Source: Rhodobiaceae bacterium
Lineage (GTDB): Bacteria > Pseudomonadota > Alphaproteobacteria > Rhizobiales > Tepidamorphaceae
DNA: 64,000 nucleotides
Assembly (NCBI GenBank): GCA_020637895.1
Contig: JACKJP010000002.1
Coordinates: 930,001 to 994,000 of the forward strand
Direction of reading: 5' to 3'
Under the pieces are notes generated by a model. That model saw only the letters and a list, made by a program, of their open reading frames with translations, ran no database searches and was not told where the DNA came from. This document shows, piece after piece, positions 26,929 through 35,157 of this stretch. Position numbers and translations under genes: made by a program. Each line of letters starts with the position of its first letter. The first letter of the stretch is position 1.

Positions 26929-26958
26929 TATATAGAGCGTGTCGGGGAGTAATTTCAA
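26929..26958 (-). promoter_or_regulatory. sigma70-type promoter of the rimP operon
   Basis: Minus strand TTGAAA (26953-26958), an 18-base spacer, then TATATA (26929-26934). The -10 lies in the middle of an imperfect 24-base dyad, 26920-26943 (GACAC ... TCTATATAGA ... GTGTC). The -35 touches the end of trmB. The predicted leader to the rimP ATG is about 97 bases. Confidence 0.65.
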
Positions 26959-27638
26959 GCCTCACCGATTTCGTCGGCCCGCCGGCGGAAGATCAGATAG
27001 GACGGCCGCCGGCCTGCCGCGATGGCTTTGGCTTCGTAGCGCGTCCCTGGCCAGCCCTCCCAGGGATCGAGCCAGTCACGCGCGTCGCGCGCTTCCCACA
27101 CGAAAGCCGGATGAGCCGCGATCCGGGCGAGCGTCCAGCCGACATAGTGATCGATATCGGAGGCGAAGCGGATGATGCCGCCGGGCTTCAGGCCCCGCGC
27201 CATCGCATTCAGCGTATCCTCGCCGAAGAAGCGGCGCTTGCGATGCCGGCGCTTCGGCCACGGATCGGGATAAAGGATGTCGATGCGGTCGAGGCACGCC
27301 GCATCGAGCCGCGCAAGAATATCGCGCGCATCGCCGCAGTGGAGCCGGATGTTGCGGACCTTTGTCTCCTCGATTCCCGCAATCAGGCTTGCAACACCGT
27401 TTTCAAACGGTTCGCAGCCGAGGAACAGCCAGTCGGGGTGGCGGGCGGCTTCATGCAGGAGATGTTCGCCCCCGCCAAATCCGATCTCCATGGCGGCAAC
27501 CGGTGCAGCCATAACGGCGGCCGGATCTATCGCAAGCGCCGGAAGGCGTTCATCGAACAGACCGCGCTGGCGCGGCGACAGGGTATGGCCGCGGCGGCGG
27601 CCATAAAGCAGCCGCCTTTCGCCATCTTCCCGCGCCAT
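26955..27638 (-). CDS. trmB: tRNA (guanine-N7-)-methyltransferase
   Basis: Methylates G46 in the variable loop of tRNA with SAM. 227 residues from the ATG at 27638 (MAREDGERRLLYGRRRG). SAM-binding motif MEIGFGGGEHLL, the CEPFENG block, and the catalytic/tRNA-binding LYPDPWPKRRHRKRRF are intact. Starts 4 bases after the metK stop, so it is probably co-transcribed with metK. Its end overlaps the -35 of the next operon. Confidence 0.95.
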   Translation of the reverse strand: MAREDGERRLLYGRRRGHTLSPRQRGLFDERLPALAIDPAAVMAAPVAAMEIGFGGGEHLLHEAARHPDWLFLGCEPFENGVASLIAGIEETKVRNIRLHCGDARDILARLDAACLDRIDILYPDPWPKRRHRKRRFFGEDTLNAMARGLKPGGIIRFASDIDHYVGWTLARIAAHPAFVWEARDARDWLDPWEGWPGTRYEAKAIAAGRRPSYLIFRRRADEIGEA

Positions 27639-27642
27639 CGTA

Positions 27643-28905
27643 TCAGGCGAGCGCCTTGCGCAGCGCCGGAACGAGGTCCGTCTTCTCCCAGGAGAACGAG
27701 CCGTCACGACCGGGCTTGCGGCCGAAATGGCCATAGGCAGACGTCCTGGCATAGATCGGCTTGTTCAGATCCAGATGCTTGCGGATGCCTGTGGGCGAGA
27801 GATCCATCACCTCGCGCAGCGCCGTCTCCACCTTGTCCTCGGCCACCTTGCCGGTACCGTGCAGATCTACATAGACCGACAGCGGCTGGGCAACGCCGAT
27901 GGCGTATGCAAGCTGAATGGTGCAACGGTCGGCAAGCTTCGCGGCAACGATGTTCTTGGCCAGATAGCGGGCCGCATAGGCGGCCGAACGGTCGACCTTC
28001 GTGGTGTCCTTGCCCGAGAAGGCCCCGCCGCCATGCGGCGCCGCGCCACCATAGGTGTCGACGATGATCTTGCGGCCGGTCAGGCCAGCATCACCGTCGG
28101 GTCCGCCGATCACGAACTTGCCGGTCGGATTGATGTACCAGTTGCAGTTTGCGGCAATCGGCAACCCGTCGAGCGCCTCGCGGATATAGGGCTCGACGAC
28201 GCTGCGGACCTTCTTCTGGTCCCAGCTCTCGTCGAGATGCTGGGTCGACAGGACGATCTGTGTGACTTCCGCCGGCACGCCGTTCTCGTAACGCACGGTT
28301 ACCTGGCTCTTGGCGTCCGGACCGAGCCTTGCCGCCTCGCCCTTGCCGGCGTGACGGGCTTCAGCAAGCAGCTGGAGGATACGGTGCGAGTAATAGATCG
28401 GAGCCGGCATCAGATCGGGCGTCTCGCGGCAGGCATAGCCGAACATGATGCCCTGATCGCCCGCGCCTTCCTCGCCCTGGCGGTCGGCAGCATTGTCGAC
28501 GCCCTGCGCGATATTCGCTGACTGGCCATGGAGGAGAACGTCAATCTTGGCCGTCTTCCAGTGGAAGCCGTTCTGCTCATAGCCGATCTTGCGGATCGCC
28601 TTGCGCGCGGCGGAGCGGAATTTTGACGGGTTGACCTTGGGATGCCCGGTGGCATCGGTCTCGTGTCCGCCATTCTTGCTCTTCTTGAGCAGGGTTTCGG
28701 GCACGCGAACCTCGCCTGCAATCACGACGCGGTTGGTCGTCGTCAGAACCTCGCAGGCCACGCGGACCTTCCAGGGGTCCATGCCGCCCTTGCGTGCCTC
28801 GCGATAAACCAGATCGACGATTTCATCGGAAATGCGGTCGCAGACCTTGTCGGGATGACCCTCGGACACAGACTCGCTGGTGAAAAGATAATTGGCTCTC
28901 GACAC
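27643..28905 (-). CDS. metK: S-adenosylmethionine synthetase
   Basis: Makes SAM from methionine and ATP. 420 residues, on the long side as usual in Rhizobiales. ATP/Met-site motifs include FTSESVSEGHPDKVCD (about 7-22), GAGDQGIMFGYA and GGGAFSGKDTTKVDRSAAY. The start is a GTG at 28905 with a GGCGGGGGT ribosome site. I looked for a SAM riboswitch in the 141-base leader and saw none. It supplies the cofactor used by trmB next door. Confidence 0.96.
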   Translation of the reverse strand: MSRANYLFTSESVSEGHPDKVCDRISDEIVDLVYREARKGGMDPWKVRVACEVLTTTNRVVIAGEVRVPETLLKKSKNGGHETDATGHPKVNPSKFRSAARKAIRKIGYEQNGFHWKTAKIDVLLHGQSANIAQGVDNAADRQGEEGAGDQGIMFGYACRETPDLMPAPIYYSHRILQLLAEARHAGKGEAARLGPDAKSQVTVRYENGVPAEVTQIVLSTQHLDESWDQKKVRSVVEPYIREALDGLPIAANCNWYINPTGKFVIGGPDGDAGLTGRKIIVDTYGGAAPHGGGAFSGKDTTKVDRSAAYAARYLAKNIVAAKLADRCTIQLAYAIGVAQPLSVYVDLHGTGKVAEDKVETALREVMDLSPTGIRKHLDLNKPIYARTSAYGHFGRKPGRDGSFSWEKTDLVPALRKALA

Positions 28906-29046
28906 GGTACCCCCGCCTAGCGCTGTTCAAGTCCAGACCCGCGCGGCGACTGACAAGTCTTGCGGGCCAAGCCTTCTGACAGGCGCGGGGGGCGTGCGTC
29001 AAGATGGCGAGGCAAGCGCCGGCAACCTTTACGCGGCGACGGCGAG

Positions 29047-29448
29047 CTAGTCTTCGGACGGCGCATCTGCCAGCGCGTTGACCAGTTCGACGATCCGCTT
29101 TTGCACGTTCGTGTCACCGATGCGCTGAAAAGCACGGTTGAGGCGAACGCCCTCGGCAGACGCCTGACCGTCGGCAAGATAATCGAACGAGGTATCGACG
29201 GACGCCGCGTCGCCGGCTTCATCAAGCCCCTCGTAGAAGTAGGCGATAGGGACTTCGAGGATGCGGGCTATATCGAACAGGCGGCTGGCGCTGATCCTGT
29301 TTGTCGCGCGTTCGTATTTCTGAATCTGCTGGAAGGTAAGACCGAGCTGTTCGCCCAGCTTTTCCTGGCTCATGCCAACGAGAATGCGACGCATGCGCAT
29401 CCGGTTTCCGACATATTCGTCGATGCGAGTCGCTGATCTGCTGTTCAT
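29047..29448 (-). CDS. Xre/Cro-CI family transcriptional regulator
   Basis: 133 residues from the ATG at 29448. The helix-turn-helix (about 16-70) reads RMRRILVGMSQEKLGEQLGL and FQQIQKYERATNRISASRLF, followed by FDIARILEVPIAYFYEG. The acidic C-terminal tail is variable. Small regulators of this type precede metK in many Rhizobiales, including PhrR-like proteins, but the target is unknown here. A 6-bp inverted repeat at 29547-29569 upstream could be its own operator. Confidence 0.87.
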   Translation of the reverse strand: MNSRSATRIDEYVGNRMRMRRILVGMSQEKLGEQLGLTFQQIQKYERATNRISASRLFDIARILEVPIAYFYEGLDEAGDAASVDTSFDYLADGQASAEGVRLNRAFQRIGDTNVQKRIVELVNALADAPSED

Positions 29449-29546
29449 TTGATCGCCGGTTGCGCCGGAAGCGCATGAACGGCGCCTCCGCCCCAGTTCC
29501 AAGTCCGGAATCGTACAAAAATTCTCAAGCTGTGTGAATGCGAAGG

Positions 29547-29569
29547 CTTCACGTATGTAGAAAGTGAAG
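29547..29569. promoter_or_regulatory. inverted repeat upstream of the Xre regulator gene
   Basis: CTTCAC-N11-GTGAAG (29547-29552 and 29564-29569), one turn of helix between arm centres plus some, about 100 bases before the regulator start and just after the lnt stop. It could be an operator for the regulator or a weak end-of-lnt hairpin. No T-run follows. Confidence 0.35.
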
Positions 29570-29582
29570 TCGAATTGTCCAC

Positions 29583-31178
29583 TTATCGGTAGCGGCGACG
29601 GATGGCCGCAACGGCGAGAAACAGTATGGCCGCGCCAGGCAGGCCAAATCGCCAGTATTGGGCAAACCTGAAGAATGGCGTTTCAGCGAGCGCTGCCGGC
29701 AGATCCGCGTCAAGCACGCCGCGATCGCCGAGACCGATGCGCTGCAGGACGCGGCCATAGGGGTCAATGACGGCCGAAATGCCGGTGTTGGCGGCCCTGA
29801 TCACGGGCAGGCCGAGTTCGACGGCACGCAAGCGCGCCTGTTCAAGATGCTGGTAGGGACCGCTGGTTGCGCCAAACCAGGCGTCGTTCGTCACGTTCAG
29901 GAGCCAGTCGGCACCCGCCGCGCCCGCGGCAACCTCCTGGGAGAAGACAATCTCGTAGCAGATCAGGGGCAATGCCGGTGGCATGCGCCCGGTCTGCAGC
30001 AATGGACGCAGAGTGCCGCTTGAAAAGCCGCCGACCACGCGCGTCAGCTGGCGAAGGCCGAGTGCCTCGAGCAATGGCTGAAACGGCAGGTATTCACCGA
30101 ACGGAACCAGATGAACCTTGTCATAATTGGCAAGCAGCCTGCCGTCGTCATCGAGGATCTGGATCGTGTTGAAGACATCGATACCGTCCGATGCCTGCTG
30201 GTCCTGCACGATCCTCTGCAGGCCGGCCGCCAGTTCGGTTCCGACCGGCAGCATCGCCGCTATCGCGGCGCGCGCCGAAGGCTCGCGGTCGAGCAGGAAG
30301 GGAAGCGACGATTCCGGCCAGACAATCAGATCGATATCTGCGGCGCTGGCATGATCGGGGCCGGTCGCCTGATCGGAAAGGCTGAGATAGGTGGAGAGCA
30401 CCTCGCCCTTGAGCTCGGGCTTCCATTTGTCCCGCTGGTCGATATCCGGCTGGACGATGCGCACGACGAAACTTTCGGGCCTGTCGAAGACCGGCTGCTG
30501 GAGACGATAGAGGCCGAAACCGGCCATGGCGACGAGTAGGGCGACAGCAAGTGCCGGGGGTGTCCAGCGACGCCTGCCATCGCCGCCGAGCGCAGCGGGC
30601 GCGGCGAAGATGAAGAATGTAAGGAACGACAGGCCGTCGATGCCGGTGAGCGAAACGGTCTGGAGCAGCGTGGCGTTCGTTGCCGGTCCATCGCCCATGC
30701 CGTTCCACGGAAATCCGGTGAAAAGGATGCCCCGGCCAATCTCTGCAAGCGTGAGCGCTGCGGCGAATGTCAGGATGCGCCAGGGGCCCCGGCTCCAGAC
30801 GGCACGGGCGAGCGCGGCGCCAAGCGCAAAATAGAGTGCGAGATAGGCAGGCAGCCCGGCGATGGCGAAAGGCAGCATCCACGCGAACGTGTCGGCCTCG
30901 ACGAGAAAGGCGCTGCCGATCCACCAGAGGCCTGCGAGAAAGTAGCCAAAACCGAAGAACCAGCCGGCAAGCGCGGCGGGCCAGAGCGCGGCAAAGCGAC
31001 CGCGACTTTCTGGTAGCGCACCGTCGATCAGCCAGACGAAGACCGGCAATGTCACGAACAGGATCGGAAAGACACCAAAGGGCGCAAGCGCGAGCGCCGA
31101 CAGCGCGCCGGCCGCAAAGGCAAGCGCATAACGGCGCCAGCCCCATTGCAGGATCACCCAGCCGGCAATTCTATCCAT
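29583..31178 (-). CDS. lnt: apolipoprotein N-acyltransferase
   Basis: Last step of lipoprotein maturation in the inner membrane: N-acylates the lipid-modified Cys. 531 residues from the ATG at 31178. Six to eight hydrophobic segments fill residues 15-225, followed by a periplasmic carbon-nitrogen hydrolase domain with the triad Glu289 (VWPESSLPF), Lys354 (NYDKVHLVPFGEY) and Cys407 (PLICYEIVF). A last hydrophobic stretch (IPGAAILFLAV-like) is near the C-terminus. It follows corC by 25 bases in the phoH-ybeY-corC-lnt run. Confidence 0.95.
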   Translation of the reverse strand: MDRIAGWVILQWGWRRYALAFAAGALSALALAPFGVFPILFVTLPVFVWLIDGALPESRGRFAALWPAALAGWFFGFGYFLAGLWWIGSAFLVEADTFAWMLPFAIAGLPAYLALYFALGAALARAVWSRGPWRILTFAAALTLAEIGRGILFTGFPWNGMGDGPATNATLLQTVSLTGIDGLSFLTFFIFAAPAALGGDGRRRWTPPALAVALLVAMAGFGLYRLQQPVFDRPESFVVRIVQPDIDQRDKWKPELKGEVLSTYLSLSDQATGPDHASAADIDLIVWPESSLPFLLDREPSARAAIAAMLPVGTELAAGLQRIVQDQQASDGIDVFNTIQILDDDGRLLANYDKVHLVPFGEYLPFQPLLEALGLRQLTRVVGGFSSGTLRPLLQTGRMPPALPLICYEIVFSQEVAAGAAGADWLLNVTNDAWFGATSGPYQHLEQARLRAVELGLPVIRAANTGISAVIDPYGRVLQRIGLGDRGVLDADLPAALAETPFFRFAQYWRFGLPGAAILFLAVAAIRRRYR

Positions 31179-31203
31179 GAAAGACACCGGTTCCGTAAAA
31201 ACG

Positions 31204-32217
31204 TCAGTCTGCCGTCTCCGGCGTGGGCGGACGCCGCCTGCGACTCTTGCGCGCTTCCGGCCGGTCTCCGGGCAGGATTTTCACCCGTTTGATGCGACGC
31301 GGATCGGCATCAAGAATCTCGAATTCGAAATCTTCCGTGATTCGAACAACTTCGCCGCGTACCGGCACTCTGCCCGCGCGATGAAAAACCAGACCGCCGA
31401 TCGTATCGACTTCCTCCAGAATATCCTCCGGAACGATCTTGTGGCCGAGCGCCGCATGAAGATCCTCGATCGAGGCCCGCGCATCGGCGATGAAAACACC
31501 CGCCCCGACGGCAACGATCTGCGGCGACGTCTGCTCGTCGTGCTCGTCCTCGATCTCTCCGACGACTTCCTCAACAACGTCCTCGATCGAAACCAGCCCG
31601 TCGGTTCCGCCATATTCGTCGACGACCAGGGCCATGTGGATGCGCGTGGTCTGCATCTTCACCATGAGGTCGCCGACCGGCATCGACGGCGGAACATAGA
31701 GGATTTCGCGGGTCAGCCCGGCCTTGCCGACCGTTGCGGAAAGATCGACCCGCTTCAAATCGAATGCCGGCGCTTCGCCTGCCGCGTTCTTGCGGCTGCG
31801 CGATCCCTTGCCGGCGATCGCGTTGGCCGCCAGATAGGTCATCAGATCCTTGATGTGCACCATGCCCAGCGGATCGTCGAGCGTTTCGCGATATACCGGC
31901 AGGCGCGAGTGCCCGCCCTTCTGAAACAGCTGTATGATGCTGTCGAGGCTGGCCTGCGCCTCGATGGCGACGACGTCGGCGCGCGGCACCATGACGTCCT
32001 CGACGCGCCTGTGGCGCAGGTCGAGGATGTTGCGCAGCATCGTGCGTTCCTTGGGCGTCAGGTGGTCGGCAGAGGTCCCTTCCTCGTCAAGCGCGTCCTC
32101 GATGCTTTCGCGCACCGAGTGGTTGCGGTCGCCAAATACACCCTGCAGCCAGCTGAAAAAGCCGCCCTCGTCGCGCGTTGCCGCGTTGCCCGATTCCTTG
32201 TCCGGTTCGCCATTCAT
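31204..32217 (-). CDS. CorC/HlyC-family protein with two CBS domains
   Basis: 337 residues, cytosolic form without the membrane DUF21 part. Two CBS domains span about 75-205 (VEDVMVPRADVVAIEAQ, HSRLPVYRETLDDPLGMVHIKDL, ALVVDEYGGTDGLVSIEDVVEEVVGEI), followed by a CorC/HlyC transporter-associated domain (about 220-310). Homologues are linked to Mg/Co efflux or ribosome-linked YbeX functions. Its start shares the ybeY stop, so the two are translationally coupled. Confidence 0.91.
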   Translation of the reverse strand: MNGEPDKESGNAATRDEGGFFSWLQGVFGDRNHSVRESIEDALDEEGTSADHLTPKERTMLRNILDLRHRRVEDVMVPRADVVAIEAQASLDSIIQLFQKGGHSRLPVYRETLDDPLGMVHIKDLMTYLAANAIAGKGSRSRKNAAGEAPAFDLKRVDLSATVGKAGLTREILYVPPSMPVGDLMVKMQTTRIHMALVVDEYGGTDGLVSIEDVVEEVVGEIEDEHDEQTSPQIVAVGAGVFIADARASIEDLHAALGHKIVPEDILEEVDTIGGLVFHRAGRVPVRGEVVRITEDFEFEILDADPRRIKRVKILPGDRPEARKSRRRRPPTPETAD

Positions 32218-32726
32218 CACGTCGTCACCCCGATTTCCGCATAAGGATCGGCAATGCCGATCCTTGCAAGAACATCGCGTTCCAGCGCCTCCATTTCCTC
32301 AGCCTCGTCATCGCTTTCGTGGTCGTAGCCGGCAAGATGCAGCAGGCCATGAACAATGAGATGGGCAACATGATGGTCGAAGCTCTTGGCTTCATCCTCT
32401 GCCTCCCGGCTCACGGTCTCAAGCGCCAGGATGATGTCGCCCAGATATCCGTCCGGGGTGCCCGGGCCCGGCAGAAAGGACAGAACATTGGTCGCCCGGT
32501 CCTTTTGTCTGTAACGGGCATTCAGCGCGCGAACATGACTGTCGTCGCTCAGCAGCAGGCTCGCCTCGCCGTCGATCTCGATTGTCTCGGCAAGCGCCGA
32601 CGCGACTCTGGCGGCGAACGCTTCGTCGATGGCCGGCGGCCAGCCATCGGTTTCGGTATCCACGTTCAACTGAAGGGGGCCCGATTGGCCCTCGTCCGGA
32701 CCGGTCTTCTCTAGAGGCCTATCCAC
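32217..32726 (-). CDS. ybeY: endoribonuclease YbeY (16S rRNA maturation)
   Basis: Zinc metallo-endoribonuclease for 16S rRNA 3'-end processing and ribosome quality control. 169 residues from the GTG at 32726. The zinc motif HLIVHGLLHLAGYDHE has the three histidines. The GTG is chosen because an AAAGGAG site lies 11 bases upstream (32738-32744); the ATG at 32759, further inside phoH, has none. The GTG overlaps the phoH stop by 8 bases. Confidence 0.92.
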   Translation of the reverse strand: MDRPLEKTGPDEGQSGPLQLNVDTETDGWPPAIDEAFAARVASALAETIEIDGEASLLLSDDSHVRALNARYRQKDRATNVLSFLPGPGTPDGYLGDIILALETVSREAEDEAKSFDHHVAHLIVHGLLHLAGYDHESDDEAEEMEALERDVLARIGIADPYAEIGVTT

Positions 32727-33729
32727 TGGCCGCGTCGCTCCTTTCGCCCGACCCTTCATAGGCTTCGACGATGCGCTGGACCAGCGGATGGCGAACGACA
32801 TCGGCAGACTTGAAGGCGATCGTGCCAACGCCGGCGGTGCTGGAAAGCCGGGCCACGGCGTCGGCAAGGCCAGACATCTGTCCGGAGGGCAGATCGACCT
32901 GCGACGGGTCGCCGGTGACGATCATGCGGCCGCCCTCGCCGAGGCGGGTCAGAAACATCTTCATCTGCATCGGCGTGCAGTTCTGCGCCTCATCGAGAAT
33001 GACGGCGGCGTTGGCGAGCGTGCGGCCGCGCATGAAAGCCAGCGGCGCGATTTCGATCGCATTGGTCTGCAGGCCGCGCTCGACCCGCTCGGGCGGCATC
33101 ATGTCATAGAGCGCGTCATAGAGCGGCCGCAGGTAGGGATCGACCTTCTCACGCATGTCGCCGGGCAGAAAACCGAGACGCTCGCCCGCCTCCACGGCCG
33201 GGCGCGACAGCACGATCCGATCCACGGCGCCACGCTCCAGAAGAGAGGCCGCGTGCGCCACCGCAAGATAGGTCTTGCCAGTACCGGCAGGCCCGGTTGC
33301 GAAAACCAGTTCGTGATTGTTGAGGAGCCGCAGGTAGCGGTCCTGGTTGGGGGATCGGGCTGTGACCGTGCGCCGGCGCGTCGCGATCTGCGCAAGTCCG
33401 GCGATGCCCGGCAGCTGTCCCTGATGAGCAGATCTGGCATTGACCAGACGAATGGCCGCCTCGACCTCCGAGACGCCGATCTCCTCGCCGCGCCTGAGAC
33501 GCTGGTAGAGACCTTCGAGAATCTCCCCGGCGAGAGCGACCGCTTCCTTCGGGCCGCGCAGCGCGACGATCGTGCCACGCGCGCTCGCCTCCACACCGAG
33601 CCGTTGCTCGATGACGGCGAGGTTCTGATCGAACTGGCCGTAAAGGTCGCTGGTCAGACGATTGTCATCGAACTCAAGGGTGCGCTCGATCAAAGGCATT
33701 TCCGCGGCACCTGACGACGGCCTGTCCAT
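32719..33729 (-). CDS. phoH: PhoH-family ATPase
   Basis: 336 residues from the ATG at 33729. P-loop GPAGTGKTYLAVAHA (about 143-157), Walker B AAVILDEAQNCTP and the PhoH signature GDPSQVDLP are present. PhoH proteins are RNA-associated ATPases; co-location with ybeY points to rRNA processing or decay. It starts 5 bases after the miaB stop. Not a phosphate-regulon assignment: no Pho box was seen. Confidence 0.94.
   Translation of the reverse strand: MDRPSSGAAEMPLIERTLEFDDNRLTSDLYGQFDQNLAVIEQRLGVEASARGTIVALRGPKEAVALAGEILEGLYQRLRRGEEIGVSEVEAAIRLVNARSAHQGQLPGIAGLAQIATRRRTVTARSPNQDRYLRLLNNHELVFATGPAGTGKTYLAVAHAASLLERGAVDRIVLSRPAVEAGERLGFLPGDMREKVDPYLRPLYDALYDMMPPERVERGLQTNAIEIAPLAFMRGRTLANAAVILDEAQNCTPMQMKMFLTRLGEGGRMIVTGDPSQVDLPSGQMSGLADAVARLSSTAGVGTIAFKSADVVRHPLVQRIVEAYEGSGERSDAASG
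32738..32744 (-). promoter_or_regulatory. ribosome binding site deciding the ybeY start
   Basis: Minus-strand AAAGGAG, 11 bases before the GTG at 32726. It lies inside the 3' end of phoH, so ybeY translation depends on an internal ribosome site or on ribosomes ending on phoH. Confidence 0.6.
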
Positions 33730-33734
33730 TTTTC

Positions 33735-35099
33735 TCAAACAGAAGCCTCCACGCTTCGATTTGTCCCTTGCGGGCGCGACAGGGGCGTGGCGAACAGCGA
33801 GTTGCCGGCGACCCTGTCGATTCGGCACATCATGATTGCACCGATCGTATCCTCAGCGCCATCAAAATGAACCGGCTGGTTCCACGGCGAACGGCCCATG
33901 AGCTGGCCGGGATGGCGACCCGGCTTTTCGATCAGAACGGCCATGTCCTGCCCGACCGATGCGCCGTTGAATGCATGCTGCTGATCCAGAAGCAGTGCCT
34001 GCAGGCGATGCAGGCGTTCGGTCTTGACCTCATCAGACACCTGCCCGTCCAGCGAAGCGGCTGGCGTGCCGGGGCGGGCGGAATATTTGAACGAGTAGGC
34101 CTGCGCGAATCCGACTTCGTCTGCCAGTCGCATGGTTGCCTCGAAATCCTCGTCCGTCTCACCGGGAAAACCGGTAATGAAGTCGGATGAAAATGCGATG
34201 TCAGGACGCGCCTTGCGCAGGAGCTCGATCTTGCGAAGGTAGTCGACCGCCGTGTGCTTGCGGTTCATGGCGGCGAGAATGCGGTCCGACCCGGACTGCA
34301 CAGGAAGATGCAGATACGGCATGAGTTCGGGTAGATCGCGATGCGCGGCGAGCAGCGTCTCGTCGACATCGCGCGGGTGGCTGGTCGTGTAGCGGATGCG
34401 GCCGATCCCGGCGATGTCGGCAAGAGCGAAGACAAGACGTCCCAGCGTCCATTCCGCGCCATCCGGGCCCTCGCCGTGATAGGCGTTGACGTTCTGTCCG
34501 AGCAGCGTGATCTCGCGCACGCCGCGTTCAGCCAGCGCTGCCGCCTCGGCCAGAATGCGCTGCACCGGCCTCGAGACTTCGGCGCCGCGCGTGTAGGGCA
34601 CGACGCAGAAGGTGCAGAACTTGTCGCAGCCTTCCTGAATCGTCAGGAACGCGCTGGGTGCTGTCACACGGGCCGTCGGCGCTGGCAGATGTTCGAACTT
34701 GTCCTCGGCGGGAAAATCGGTGTCGACGATGGCATTCTCGCCGCGGTCGAGCCGGCCGAGATATTCAGGCAGCCGATGAAAGGTCTGCGGGCCGAAAACG
34801 AGGTCAACGACGGGGGCCCGGGCGACGATCTCGGCGCCTTCAGCCTGCGCGACGCAGCCGGCAACCGCAATCCGGCGGTGTCCGCCCGCCTTCTTCAGCC
34901 GGCCGATTTCCGAATAGACTTTCTCGGACGCCTTCTCACGGATGTGACAGGTGTTCAGGATCACAAGGTCCGCATCTTCGCCGGATGCGCTTTCCGCATA
35001 GCCTTCCGCCGCCAGAATCCCGGCCATGCGTTCGGAATCATGGACATTCATCTGACAACCATAGGTCTTGATGAAATAGGTGCGGGACTTCTCGTTCAT
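33735..35099 (-). CDS. miaB: tRNA-2-methylthio-N6-dimethylallyladenosine synthase
   Basis: Radical-SAM methylthiotransferase that modifies A37 of tRNAs. 454 residues. N-terminal UPF0004 domain with auxiliary-cluster cysteines (YGCQMNVHDSERM, LNTCHIREKA, AGCVAQAEG), the radical-SAM cluster CDKFCTFCVVPYTRG (about 158-172) and a C-terminal TRAM domain (about 370-440). Head of the miaB-phoH-ybeY-corC-lnt series on the minus strand. Confidence 0.96.
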   Translation of the reverse strand: MNEKSRTYFIKTYGCQMNVHDSERMAGILAAEGYAESASGEDADLVILNTCHIREKASEKVYSEIGRLKKAGGHRRIAVAGCVAQAEGAEIVARAPVVDLVFGPQTFHRLPEYLGRLDRGENAIVDTDFPAEDKFEHLPAPTARVTAPSAFLTIQEGCDKFCTFCVVPYTRGAEVSRPVQRILAEAAALAERGVREITLLGQNVNAYHGEGPDGAEWTLGRLVFALADIAGIGRIRYTTSHPRDVDETLLAAHRDLPELMPYLHLPVQSGSDRILAAMNRKHTAVDYLRKIELLRKARPDIAFSSDFITGFPGETDEDFEATMRLADEVGFAQAYSFKYSARPGTPAASLDGQVSDEVKTERLHRLQALLLDQQHAFNGASVGQDMAVLIEKPGRHPGQLMGRSPWNQPVHFDGAEDTIGAIMMCRIDRVAGNSLFATPLSRPQGTNRSVEASV

Positions 35100-35157
35100 C
35101 GATTCAAGGGCTCAGGCTAACAGGGTTTGGCCGATGCGGGCGCGACGGTAATGGCGC

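Noticed and set aside
28906..29046. Possible SAM riboswitch ahead of metK
   Set aside because: I compared the leader by eye with SAM-II and other alphaproteobacterial SAM motifs and found no matching core; a covariance search would be needed to exclude remote types.
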